A DNA stretch of 46,187 nucleotides, from positions 1 to 46,187 of the forward strand of contig JALHOR010000021.1 of assembly GCA_022842885.1 (NCBI GenBank), read 5' to 3'. Shown here piece after piece: positions 16,358 through 24,650 of the stretch (positions within the stretch are counted from its first letter, which is position 1; every line of letters starts with the position of its first letter). The notes below the pieces were generated by a model. The model saw only the letters and a list, made by a program, of their open reading frames with translations, was not told the origin of the DNA and searched no databases. The translations under genes were made by a program, and so were the position numbers. This stretch comes from Anaerolineae bacterium. Its GTDB lineage: Bacteria; Chloroflexota; Anaerolineae; Aggregatilineales; Phototrophicaceae.

Positions 16358-18397
16358 TTGGCTGCCACAGAAAAACGGCGTATCACTGCCGACGATTTGA
16401 ATAAAATTATCACGATAGAAGACCCGAACATCAGCCCGGACGGGGCATGGGTGGCGTTTGTACAAGTGACGGCTGACCCGCTGGAAAAAGGGTATAAGCG
16501 CAATATTTGGTTAGCTGCCACCGATGGCAGCCGTAGCCTGCAATTCACGCGCAGCAACAAAGACTCAGCGCCGCGTTGGTCGCCGGATGGCACACGTTTG
16601 GCATTTGTATCTGGTCGCGGTGGCAAACCGCAAATTTTTATCGCCAGCATCCAAGCGCCCGGTGGCGAACCGCGCCAATTGACATCGAATGCCAACGGCG
16701 CAAATAGCCCAGCATGGTCGCCGGATGGTCAGCATATCGCCTATCTTTCTGGCATGACCCCCGCCGAGATTGAAAAAGAAGACAGCGGCGAAAAAGACGC
16801 CAAACCCGCCGATAGTCTGGAAGCCAAACATCGCAAGGAACGCCAAGAAGAAGATGAAAAAAATCGCTTTGACCCGCGTTTCGTATGGCGCATTCCCTAT
16901 CGCACAGGCACGGCATTTTTGGATGAACGGGCGCAGCAGGTGTATGTCATTCCGACTGCCGATGGTTTGGAAGGCGATGCCGCCAAACCACGCCGCTTGA
17001 CCAAATTGGATGTCAGTTATGCGGCACCGGAATGGTCGCCCGACGGACAAGCGTTGTATGTGGTGCGGGCGCGGCGCTTAGGCACGGATACACCGTGGCG
17101 CGAAAATAATATTTTCAAAATTAATGTCGCGGATGGCTCAGAAACCCATTTTGATGACCCCGACCACTATGTGTTTAGCGCCGTTAAAATTTCACCAGAT
17201 GGCAAATGGTTGGCGTATGACCGCAATGTGGCAAATAAGACCGATTTAAACGGGCGCTTCAGCATTCAAGCGACGGATGGCAGTGCGGCTATCACCGTGA
17301 ATACTGAACTTGACCGCAATATCGCGCAGTTCCGCTGGACGGCAGATAATCAGTTGCTGGTGTTAGCGGCACAAGATGGCAATATGCCAGTCTACAAATT
17401 GGATATTGCTAGCAAAATCTATACGCCTGTCATCACTGGAATACAGATGCTTCAGGGGATGGATATTGCCGCCAATGGCGCGATTGTTTATGCCGCCTCT
17501 ACGCCGGAAAATCCATCAGAGTTATTTTTTAAAGCTGCGGCTGGCGAACCACAACAATTGACGCAAGTGAATCAGAAATTTTTGGATGATGTTATCGTTC
17601 AGCCGACGCATGAAATTCGCTTCATGTCGCCTGCGGGCGTTGAAATTCACGGTTGGTATAACCTGCCGCCCGATTATGAAGAGGGCAAACGCTATCCGCT
17701 AATTGTGGATATTCATGGGGGCCCACATATCATGTGGGGCGCGGCGATGCAATCTATGTGGCACGAATGGCAGTTCCAAGCAGCACGGGGCTATGTGGTG
17801 TTTTCGTGCAATCCCCGCGGCAGCGATGGTTACGGCGAAGCGCATAGCACCGCCCTTCATGCGGCGTGGGGCAAAAATGCCATGCCAGATGTGATGGCAG
17901 GCATCCAAACATTAATCGAGCGCGGCATTGTGGATTCTGAAAAAATGGCAGTCACAGGTGGCTCATATGGCGGGTATCTGACGGCGTGGATGGTGGCGCA
18001 TACCAACCAATTTAAAGCCGCCGTATCACAGCGTGGCGTGTATAACCTGCTGAGTTTTTATGGCACGAGTGATGTCCCGCTGCTCATCCAAAACGAATAT
18101 GATGTTGACCCTTGGGAAAACCCCATGCTGCTCTGGGAAGAATCGCCTATCGCGCACGCCCACAACATCAAAACACCGTTGCTGATTATCCACGCCGAAA
18201 ATGATTATCGTGTGCCGATTGAACAAGGCGAACAACTTTTCGCGTATATCCGGCGCAGCGGCGGCATAGTGAATATGCTGCGTTACCCCCGCGAAGGGCA
18301 TGAAATGTCGCGCAGTGGCGAACCGCAGCACCGCATTCATCATCTGGAAGAAATGCTCAAGTGGTTTGATACGTATTGTATGCCAGCGGCGGAATAA
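16358..18397 (+). CDS. S9 family serine peptidase (acylaminoacyl/dipeptidyl peptidase type)
   Basis: The 679-residue protein has an N-terminal seven-bladed PD40 propeller (repeats such as WSPDGTRLAFVS and WSPDGQHIAYLS, residues 1-400) and a C-terminal alpha/beta hydrolase. The triad is Ser in GGSYGG, Asp in HAENDYRVP and His in EGHEMSR. Such enzymes trim peptides that enter through the propeller. No signal peptide is seen, so it acts in the cytoplasm. A charged low-complexity insert (KEDSGEKDAK…EEDEKNR) sits in the propeller. I chose TTG 16358 because GGAG is 8 bases upstream. Confidence 0.9.
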   Translation: MAATEKRRITADDLNKIITIEDPNISPDGAWVAFVQVTADPLEKGYKRNIWLAATDGSRSLQFTRSNKDSAPRWSPDGTRLAFVSGRGGKPQIFIASIQAPGGEPRQLTSNANGANSPAWSPDGQHIAYLSGMTPAEIEKEDSGEKDAKPADSLEAKHRKERQEEDEKNRFDPRFVWRIPYRTGTAFLDERAQQVYVIPTADGLEGDAAKPRRLTKLDVSYAAPEWSPDGQALYVVRARRLGTDTPWRENNIFKINVADGSETHFDDPDHYVFSAVKISPDGKWLAYDRNVANKTDLNGRFSIQATDGSAAITVNTELDRNIAQFRWTADNQLLVLAAQDGNMPVYKLDIASKIYTPVITGIQMLQGMDIAANGAIVYAASTPENPSELFFKAAAGEPQQLTQVNQKFLDDVIVQPTHEIRFMSPAGVEIHGWYNLPPDYEEGKRYPLIVDIHGGPHIMWGAAMQSMWHEWQFQAARGYVVFSCNPRGSDGYGEAHSTALHAAWGKNAMPDVMAGIQTLIERGIVDSEKMAVTGGSYGGYLTAWMVAHTNQFKAAVSQRGVYNLLSFYGTSDVPLLIQNEYDVDPWENPMLLWEESPIAHAHNIKTPLLIIHAENDYRVPIEQGEQLFAYIRRSGGIVNMLRYPREGHEMSRSGEPQHRIHHLEEMLKWFDTYCMPAAE

Positions 18398-18705
18398 CAT
18401 ATTCACCCCGCAGGCGCCAAACTCATTTTTAGCGTCCAATAATGGAGGGCATGGATATCACATCATGCCCTTCAAATCAGCCGGCACAAATTGTTCTCCA
18501 CTATATTTCACCCGCATAGTTCATGTTTTTTGCTCAATGATAAGCTGCCTACAATATCACTTCGCTAAATTTTTCACATAAGAATTTCGTAAGACTTTGG
18601 CAACGTTTATGTAAGACTTATCCGTGATGATGACTTTGGTTTGCGCGAACCACGAAGGGCAATTGCCTTTGCTATTTCACCTATAAACCGAAGGGAAAAT
18701 GACCT
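18398..18705 (+). other. Intergenic region before the Met-rich gene
   Basis: No gene is seen. It holds a hairpin AGGGCATG / CATGCCCT at 18446-18471 and a direct repeat GTAAGACTT at 18589-18597 and 18611-18619, 22 bases apart. There is also a copy of ACCCCGCAGGCG at 18405-18416, which reappears inverted in the hairpin beyond the Met-rich gene. The direct repeats are a plausible activator site for the downstream gene. Confidence 0.4.
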
Positions 18706-19242
18706 ATGTTATCCAAAAAACAAGTGTTTGTTTTGTGTAGTATTGTTGCGCTCATTGCCACCTTGGCAACCTCTGCCATCTTCGCCCAAGAAAGCGAAAA
18801 AGTTGCCTGCGATTCGACCCTCGCCGTTCTCCTCCTGGCTGCTGAACATGATTTCGATTATCTCTCTGCTAAAATGATGAGCGAAGAAATGATGAACCAT
18901 CCGGCACTCAGCATTGACAAAGGTCAATACACGCCGTTGGTGGACGCAGTTATGGATATGATGATGGCAATGATGGAAGAAGACCCGATGATGGGCATGA
19001 CCGAAGAACAAATGGCAATGATGGAAGAATCGCTGGCGGGCATGATGGAAATGGATCCGGCAGCGATGGTCAAGGCATATGCTGAAAGCATGGGCATGGC
19101 GATGGATGACAGTATGATGACCGTGCTGGCACCCGGCAACATCCCCGGCGAAAATGCCACCTGCGCCGAAGTTCGTGCTGATGTCGAAGCCTTCATTGTG
19201 GCACATATCATCGCTGAAATGCAGATGATGATGGCGCAATAA
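18706..19242 (+). CDS. Exported methionine-rich protein, possible metal-binding
   Basis: The 178-residue product starts with a clear signal peptide (VLCSIVALIATLATSAIFA, cleavage after Ala27). The mature part holds about 29 Met residues, clustered as MMMAMM, MMGMTEEQMAMM and MQMMMA and alternating with Glu and Asp, plus two Cys. Met-rich acidic exported proteins often bind Cu(I) or other soft metals, but I recognise no named family. The rest is predicted helical. The ATG follows AAGGGAAAA. The base composition is a run of ATG codons, so the opposite strand shows a His-rich shadow frame. Confidence 0.8.
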   Translation: MLSKKQVFVLCSIVALIATLATSAIFAQESEKVACDSTLAVLLLAAEHDFDYLSAKMMSEEMMNHPALSIDKGQYTPLVDAVMDMMMAMMEEDPMMGMTEEQMAMMEESLAGMMEMDPAAMVKAYAESMGMAMDDSMMTVLAPGNIPGENATCAEVRADVEAFIVAHIIAEMQMMMAQ

Positions 19243-19259
19243 CAATCAGTGTTCGCTGT

Positions 19260-19287
19260 TCGCCTGCGGGGTTGACCCTGTAGGCGA
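19260..19287 (+). terminator. Strong hairpin after the Met-rich gene
   Basis: A 12-bp stem begins TCGCCTGCGGGG and closes with CCCTGTAGGCGA around a TTGA loop, with two G-U pairs. It starts 18 bases past the stop. A U run comes only 17 bases later, so termination is plausible but not certain. Its left arm matches, inverted, the sequence at 18405-18416. Confidence 0.5.
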
Positions 19288-19425
19288 CCCTTCATGCCTG
19301 TTTTTGCTCTCATCGGTTAAAACCAACCCCTAGCTAAACGTCAGGGCGTAAATTGCCGGGCGATAATGTGGCTCAGGGATGGGGTATCATTTGATACATT
19401 TTCTAGCCCAGAATAATGGATGCTC

Positions 19426-19484
19426 GGTGGGTTTGGCACGCCAAACCCCTACAACACCATTGGCGTAGAGGCATCATGCCCCAC
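19426..19484. repeat. Two adjacent palindromic elements
   Basis: GGGTTTGGC / GCCAAACCC (19429-19448) is followed by CCTAC and then by GTAGAGGCAT / CATGCCCCAC (19465-19484). Both have the GTAGGG…CCCTAC-like edges and palindromic cores of the family found inside the TIR gene and mfd. They end 4 bases before the TIR-nSTAND-HEAT stop and may form its terminator. Confidence 0.6.
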
Positions 19485-19488
19485 AACC

Positions 19489-22400
19489 TCATTCCCCCGC
19501 CGCATCCTCCCCCGTATCGCCCTGCTGTGCCCGCCATGCTGCCAGCGCCGCCAATGCCTCCGGCGTGCCAATTTTTTGGAGAATAATTATATAGGGTGGA
19601 ATGCGATCATCATCTTCGGATTCACCAAAACGAAAATAAGGCATTTCAAGGTAATCTTTAATATCATCAATAATTTTTGATGATTCTTTCAGAGCTATAT
19701 TTGCTTCTGGAGTTTCAAATTTACTTAATGCTTCAGCCGCAGATAGACGCACATATTGCTTTTCGTCTTGCAAAGCGGCAATCAAAGCTTGTATAGCAAG
19801 CGAATTTTCTAATTTTCCTAAGAGCTCAGCCGCGGCTAGACGCATATCTTTACTTGTATACCGTAAAGCAGAAATTAGCATAGGTACTGCAGAAACATCC
19901 CCTAATTTTCCTAATGCTATGGCAGCGGATAAGCGTACCTCTTCGTTTTCATCCTGCAAAGCAACAGCCAACGCCGGGACAGCCGAGATATCGCCTAAGT
20001 TGCCTAATGCCCCCGCCGCTGTTCTGCGTACCACTTCGTTTTCATCCTGCAAAGCAACAGCCAACGCCGGGACAGCCGAGATATCGCCTAAGTTGCCTAA
20101 TGCCCCCGCCGCTGTTCTGCGTACCACAATATCATCATCTTGCAATTTGGCACTCAACGCTGGAACAGCAGCGACATCCCTCAATTTGACCAATGCCATA
20201 ATCACTGAGTCACGAACCAAAGATTCTTTATTTTCTAAAGCTACAATCAAAGGGGATACTGCCGATGTATCCCCTAATTTACCCAACGCACCAGCAGCAA
20301 TTATACGAACATAAATTTCAGCATCTTGCAGGGCGGCAATCAGCGCAGGTACAGCAGCAACATCTCCCAAGTTTTCTAATGCCAATGCCGTATTTCCGCG
20401 CACATCGCTATCGTTATCCTGCAAAGCGGCAATCAGCGCAGGCACAGCAGCAATATCGCCTAAGTTGCCCAATGCCTTAGCCACACTTTTGCGTACATTG
20501 TTATCGTTATCCTGCAAAGCGGCAATCAACGCTGGCACAGCCGAAATATCGCCTAATTGACCTAATGCCTCACCCGCTTTTTGGCGAACAAACTCATTTT
20601 CATCCTGCAATGCAACAATTAGAGGAGGTACTGCCGATGTATCCCCTAATTTACCCAACGCAACAGCAGCATTTCGGCGCATGAAGTCAAGTAGAGTGTT
20701 ACTCGGAAATAATAGCTGAATAATTTTCGGGATAACAATTAGAACAAATGATTTTAACACTTTACAGAGCGAATCTAGTTCTTTATCCTGATCTATATTA
20801 CTCGCCCATATTATAGCTTCCACCATCTGCATCACGGCGGCTTCGCCAATTTCGCCCCAACGATCAATGATGCTCATGCGGCGGTGGTGGGTTGTATCCG
20901 CGATGAATTTTTCTAACAAGCGTTGCGCTTCCGGGATGATGAATTCCTGCACAGTGGCGTCAAAAGCGAAATGGCGGCGGTCTTGCATGGCGTACACGGG
21001 CGCAAGTTGTTCGTGTTTCCACAGCAAAAATTCGGGTTTGCCAGCGGTTGCCCATTTTTCAGCGGCGGTGGTCACAGCATCGCGCAGTTGCAAATCATCT
21101 TTCGCCGTGTCAATCCATGCCACCAAGCGCGTCCAAGTGCGTAACAATGCCTCATGCGCGACTTCGACTAAAGCGGCGGTGGTTGGCAGGGTCGAGGCAT
21201 GCCTCGACCCTACAATATCCATATTTTCGTTCGCTGTTTCCGTAAACGCCACCAACAGCCGATTTTTGATGAGCGTGTCCACCAGCAGGCGGGCGGCATC
21301 GGTGGGGCGCAAATCGTCGAGGGGGGCGCGGCGGCGTGTGGCTGTGCCGCGTTCATCCACGTTAATCAGCGCGGCAAACACCAGCGGCAGCGCATTTTGG
21401 GCATCTTCCGTTAATTGCGAATAGACCGCTTCGGCATGAGTACCAATCGCGCCCTGCACGCCGCCCATCGCCTCATAGGCTGCCCGCGTCAGCGTGCGGT
21501 CTTGCCGATTTTCGTAGAGCCGTTCCAGCGCGAATTGCAGCAGTGGCAGCGCCCCCGCCAACGATGACTCGGCATTTTCGCGCAATGTAAACACCATCTC
21601 TGCCACCAAGTTCGGCTCAAACGTCAATTTCACATCCTGCAAATCCGCCGGACGCTGAATCGCATTTTCCAGTTCATACAGCGCCATTGGCTTCACAAAA
21701 TAATGATGCTGATTCAGCAAGTTCACAAAATCGGCATGATTCAACGCCGCGTGCAGGAAATCAGCGCGTAAGGTCAGCAGGATAAGCAGTGGCGCATCCG
21801 GTTCATTCGCCGCCGTCACCAGCACATCTAAAAATTGCCGCCGTTCATCGTCGCTGCTGGTCTGCGTGAAAATTTCTTCAAATTGGTCTATGAACAGCAC
21901 CAAACGCGGGACATTGTGCGCTTCGGCAATTTCCCGCGCCAACAGATACAAGCCGCGCGTGGATTTGTGCGCTAATTCATCGCTGATGCCAGTGGTGGTG
22001 CTGCTCGGCAGATGTTTTTTCAGCCGCAGTGCCAAATTTTCCAGCGGGCGCGTGCCGGGAAATATCGGGTCAATCATGCGCCATTGGTCGCTGGTGGGGA
22101 GGGCATTGGCGCGTAATTGGGGCAGCAAGCCCGCCATGACCACGCTGGATTTGCCCGAACCACTCGCGCCCGTAATCGCCAAAAAGCGCGTCTCCGGCGC
22201 ACGCAATTTATCCAACAGCGCCGCCACCACCGATTCACGCCCAAAAAAATCGCCTGCATCCGTTTCTTTGAACGCCGCCAAGCCTTTATACGGATTGCGC
22301 GGTGGCATAAGGTTGATGGGATTTGCATCGGTTGTATTTGCCGTTGGCGATATTGGATTCGTTTGTGGGGTCGAGGCATGCCTCGACCCTACAAACGCCA

Positions 22401-22830
22401 CCGGATTATTTTCGCCAACAGTCGTCATTTCCGAATGTAAAAATTCAAGCAGTTCTTGCAGTGTCGTCGCGTATTTATCGCCACGCGCATCCAACGAGTG
22501 AATCATGCTGTAGCCGAGGGGGATACAATCATGAAAACGGTCATCTTCGCCCTCCACCCAGATAGGAATAATCGGTGTTTTTTCCATGCGGGCGATAGAC
22601 AATTCATCGCGGCAATATTGCGATTCGGCTGAGAACTTGCTGGCACAGAACAAGACATATTGGGCATCCCGGATGGCGACGCGCAGCGCCTTTTCCCAAT
22701 CCAGCGTGCCGGGTTTTAGCTGCTGCTTATCCAACCACATCGGAATCCCGGCATGTTGCAAATCAGTTCTAAAGCGTTCTATAAAATGGACGTAATTGTG
22801 GCGCGAATACGAAATAAAGACATGCGTCAT
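19489..22830 (-). CDS. TIR-nSTAND1-HEAT protein, candidate immune sensor
   Basis: This 1113-residue protein begins with a TIR domain (VFISYSRHNY to about residue 135) that keeps the NADase Glu in SQYCRDELSIA. A short linker leads to a STAND-type NTPase beginning NPYKGLAAF, with Walker A GASGSGKSS near 222, Walker B LVLFIDQFEE near 310 and VEVAHEALLRTW near 555. A hydrophobic helix (VLIVIPKIIQLLF) comes next, and then ten or eleven 31-residue HEAT repeats (LGDISAVPALIAAL type). TIR-STAND-repeat proteins are known antiphage or signalling sensors: repeats sense, NTPase oligomerises, TIR degrades NAD. TTG at 22836 is an alternative start. Two palindromic elements lie inside the gene. Confidence 0.88.
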   Translation of the reverse strand: MTHVFISYSRHNYVHFIERFRTDLQHAGIPMWLDKQQLKPGTLDWEKALRVAIRDAQYVLFCASKFSAESQYCRDELSIARMEKTPIIPIWVEGEDDRFHDCIPLGYSMIHSLDARGDKYATTLQELLEFLHSEMTTVGENNPVAFVGSRHASTPQTNPISPTANTTDANPINLMPPRNPYKGLAAFKETDAGDFFGRESVVAALLDKLRAPETRFLAITGASGSGKSSVVMAGLLPQLRANALPTSDQWRMIDPIFPGTRPLENLALRLKKHLPSSTTTGISDELAHKSTRGLYLLAREIAEAHNVPRLVLFIDQFEEIFTQTSSDDERRQFLDVLVTAANEPDAPLLILLTLRADFLHAALNHADFVNLLNQHHYFVKPMALYELENAIQRPADLQDVKLTFEPNLVAEMVFTLRENAESSLAGALPLLQFALERLYENRQDRTLTRAAYEAMGGVQGAIGTHAEAVYSQLTEDAQNALPLVFAALINVDERGTATRRRAPLDDLRPTDAARLLVDTLIKNRLLVAFTETANENMDIVGSRHASTLPTTAALVEVAHEALLRTWTRLVAWIDTAKDDLQLRDAVTTAAEKWATAGKPEFLLWKHEQLAPVYAMQDRRHFAFDATVQEFIIPEAQRLLEKFIADTTHHRRMSIIDRWGEIGEAAVMQMVEAIIWASNIDQDKELDSLCKVLKSFVLIVIPKIIQLLFPSNTLLDFMRRNAAVALGKLGDTSAVPPLIVALQDENEFVRQKAGEALGQLGDISAVPALIAALQDNDNNVRKSVAKALGNLGDIAAVPALIAALQDNDSDVRGNTALALENLGDVAAVPALIAALQDAEIYVRIIAAGALGKLGDTSAVSPLIVALENKESLVRDSVIMALVKLRDVAAVPALSAKLQDDDIVVRRTAAGALGNLGDISAVPALAVALQDENEVVRRTAAGALGNLGDISAVPALAVALQDENEEVRLSAAIALGKLGDVSAVPMLISALRYTSKDMRLAAAELLGKLENSLAIQALIAALQDEKQYVRLSAAEALSKFETPEANIALKESSKIIDDIKDYLEMPYFRFGESEDDDRIPPYIIILQKIGTPEALAALAAWRAQQGDTGEDAAGE
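19941..20127 (-). repeat. Exact tandem duplication of a 93-bp HEAT unit
   Basis: Bases 19941-20034 are repeated without change at 20034-20127, giving two identical consecutive 31-residue HEAT units (…NLGDISAVPALAVALQDENE…). The other units in the array differ at many positions, so this copy is recent or kept identical by gene conversion. Confidence 0.9.
21183..21216 (-). repeat. In-frame palindromic element in the NTPase region
   Basis: A perfect 22-bp palindrome (21189-21210) has arms GGGTCGAGGCA / TGCCTCGACCC, with partly matching flanks. It is read as VGSRHASTL just before the VEVAHEALL motif of the STAND module, an expected surface loop. Confidence 0.9.
22361..22396 (-). repeat. In-frame palindromic element in the TIR-NTPase linker
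   Basis: A 36-bp palindrome with a single mismatch has the core GGGTCGAGGCATGCCTCGA and outer arms GTTTGT / ACAAAC. It is read in the same frame as the other copy, giving VGSRHASTP, in the linker between the TIR and NTPase domains. Confidence 0.92.
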
Positions 22831-22864
22831 GGGCAAGCTGACTCCGATGCGTTAGGGTAGCGTG

Positions 22865-22893
22865 ATTATGACGTATTCTGGAAGGGGATGCAA
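22865..22893 (-). promoter_or_regulatory. Promoter candidate of the TIR-nSTAND-HEAT gene
   Basis: On the minus strand TTGCAT (22888-22893) and CATAAT (22865-22870) are exactly 17 bases apart, about 30 bases upstream of the TIR start. Confidence 0.55.
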
Positions 22894-22943
22894 TTTAGCG
22901 TTTTGCTAAGATTTGGAGATTTTTCCTATATCAATTTGGATAA

Positions 22944-22973
22944 TTGACAATAAATTATCGCTCATTTTATATT
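22944..22973 (+). promoter_or_regulatory. Promoter candidate of the divergent TPR-like gene
   Basis: TTGACA (22944-22949) and TATATT (22968-22973) are 18 bases apart. This leaves a leader of about 210 bases before ATG 23192. Confidence 0.6.
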
Positions 22974-23045
22974 ACGATTAACATTAGAGGGTATCTGAGG
23001 AAGGGGCAAAGCCGAATATTATTCAAGCTGATATGTAAATTAGAG

Positions 23046-23080
23046 GACACAGTGTCTACACCCTCACGTAAAGACACTGC
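23046..23080 (+). promoter_or_regulatory. Inverted-repeat cluster in the leader
   Basis: GACACAGTGTC (23047-23057) is itself a palindrome, and CAGTGTCT (23051-23058) can instead pair with AGACACTG at 23073-23080 across a 14-base loop. The mutually exclusive pairings lie between the promoter at 22944 and the TPR-like gene, and suggest an operator or RNA switch-like hairpin. The function is inferred. Confidence 0.4.
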
Positions 23081-23191
23081 ATCCGCCCAGACAAGCGATA
23101 GTGTATAGTGCCAGCGGCAACTATGCCTATTCTGGCTAAACGTGAAAGCTGTTCCCGTTTTACGGGAAACCACCAGAGGATAAGACCCAAC

Positions 23192-24640
23192 ATGCCTACT
23201 ATCAAAGATAAAACGCAATTTACGAATGCTTTTAAAAAAGGCGTGGTTTATCTGTACGAAGCCTGCCAAATGACAGAAAGCGAGGCATTGTTTTTTCTGG
23301 AAAAACATTTACATCGGGCAGCAAAAACCATTAAACATTGGGGCTATGCCAGCGCCAAACAACATATTGACGATGAACTGCTGTATGGCTTTGCGTGGTT
23401 GGTGATGAGCAACAGCGATGCCCCCGTCATTTGGCTGGAAGAATTGTTTAGCACGACCACTTGTATTGTGGTACAGCCCATGACTAGCGATTGGTTGCGC
23501 CGCTGTTTTTCTATGGCGGCACATGGCGCAAATGGTGGACAACAATACCAGTATCCAGCACCGGAAGCCATTGACGCGGTTATTGAACGCTGTTTTTCGT
23601 CGCAAGCTGCTCCCCCGCCTGATGCAGCGGTTCCGCCTGTTTGGATGCAGCCGGTACTCAGCATCTTGCGTTTAATCCAAACCAACCCCGACCGCCTGAC
23701 CCCCTTACCCATGACGGAACATTATTGGGAAGGCTTAATGCGTGACAAAATGCCCCTGCGCGACATTGACGACCATTATTCAGATTTGCAAAATGCGCTG
23801 GCTATGTCGCATCACTATCAACACCATGAACAACAAGTGACTATGACAGTGCTGTTATTGCACTATCTGCACGCCCGTTGGCTGATGACGGAACGCTTGA
23901 CGTATGTTTACAGTGCCATTGATGCCGCCCGTCACCTGCAAAGTCCTGCTGGTTTGTGGCTAATGGCGATGTTGTCTATAGATGGTTTGGGCTGGATTTT
24001 GCTGGAACAAGAAAATTATTTAGCGGCGCTGCCGAATATCGAAGCTGGTTTGGAGATTGCCGCGCAAATTGAACCGGAGCCGAATACAGGCTATTATGAT
24101 TTAACTGTGTTGGGCAAAGTGTATTTGGCATTGTTTCATCTGGAGAACCAGAAGGATATAACACAAGCCCAAACCTATTTGGATGAAGTCCGTGATTTGC
24201 CGTGCCACCCCATGATCAAAAGTCATTATTGGCGCGTTTGTTTGCTGGTTGCTGCCGCTAATAACGACCTCAATGCTGCCGAAAGCGCCTATTTTGCTGG
24301 ATTGAATTTGTTCTATCGCAATGCTGCGCCGATTGCCAAAGCGGGTTTTTTCATCACCGCGGCAGAAGTCTTTTTGCGGCTAAGGCAGCACTGGAAAGCC
24401 CGCGTCTTTTTGCAGGCACAGCCCGTCCAAAACTTGGACAGTCATTTTTCGCTGCCGTGGTATGTGGAAAAGCAAACTATTTCAGCACAAATTGCCTTGG
24501 CAGAAAAGAAACCGCAGTTGGCATACCAAGAATTGCATGAATTATTTACTATATTGCAAGCCAAACAGAAAATGGGGATTAAAAGCCGCCTGCTGAACAC
24601 GGCGCGGCGGCTGTATGACGATGTGAAGCAGTTCGGCTAA
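23192..24640 (+). CDS. Helical TPR-like protein of unknown function
   Basis: The 482-residue protein has an N-terminal helical region (residues 1-75, TQFTNAFKKGVVYLYEACQMTE…) that might be a death-fold-like or HTH-like adaptor. Polar linkers follow, and then a long alpha-helical part with TPR-like spacing (for example YLAALPNIEAGLEIAAQIEPE and KPQLAYQELHELF). It has no signal peptide or ATPase motif. It is divergent from the TIR-nSTAND-HEAT gene and convergent with recN, 10 bases away. A sensor or regulator role is possible. ATG 23192 has GAGGA upstream. Confidence 0.65.
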   Translation: MPTIKDKTQFTNAFKKGVVYLYEACQMTESEALFFLEKHLHRAAKTIKHWGYASAKQHIDDELLYGFAWLVMSNSDAPVIWLEELFSTTTCIVVQPMTSDWLRRCFSMAAHGANGGQQYQYPAPEAIDAVIERCFSSQAAPPPDAAVPPVWMQPVLSILRLIQTNPDRLTPLPMTEHYWEGLMRDKMPLRDIDDHYSDLQNALAMSHHYQHHEQQVTMTVLLLHYLHARWLMTERLTYVYSAIDAARHLQSPAGLWLMAMLSIDGLGWILLEQENYLAALPNIEAGLEIAAQIEPEPNTGYYDLTVLGKVYLALFHLENQKDITQAQTYLDEVRDLPCHPMIKSHYWRVCLLVAAANNDLNAAESAYFAGLNLFYRNAAPIAKAGFFITAAEVFLRLRQHWKARVFLQAQPVQNLDSHFSLPWYVEKQTISAQIALAEKKPQLAYQELHELFTILQAKQKMGIKSRLLNTARRLYDDVKQFG

Positions 24641-24650
24641 AGCGACAGGA

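Noticed and set aside
18709..19245. A 178-codon His-rich open frame opposite the Met-rich gene
   Set aside because: It is the mirror of ATG-rich codons read as CAT on the other strand; it has no ribosome site or signal pattern of its own, while the plus-strand frame has a signal peptide.
22967..23308. Minus-strand frame of 113 codons across the TIR/TPR gap
   Set aside because: It runs antisense into the TPR-like gene start, overlaps its promoter and shows no recognisable protein pattern.
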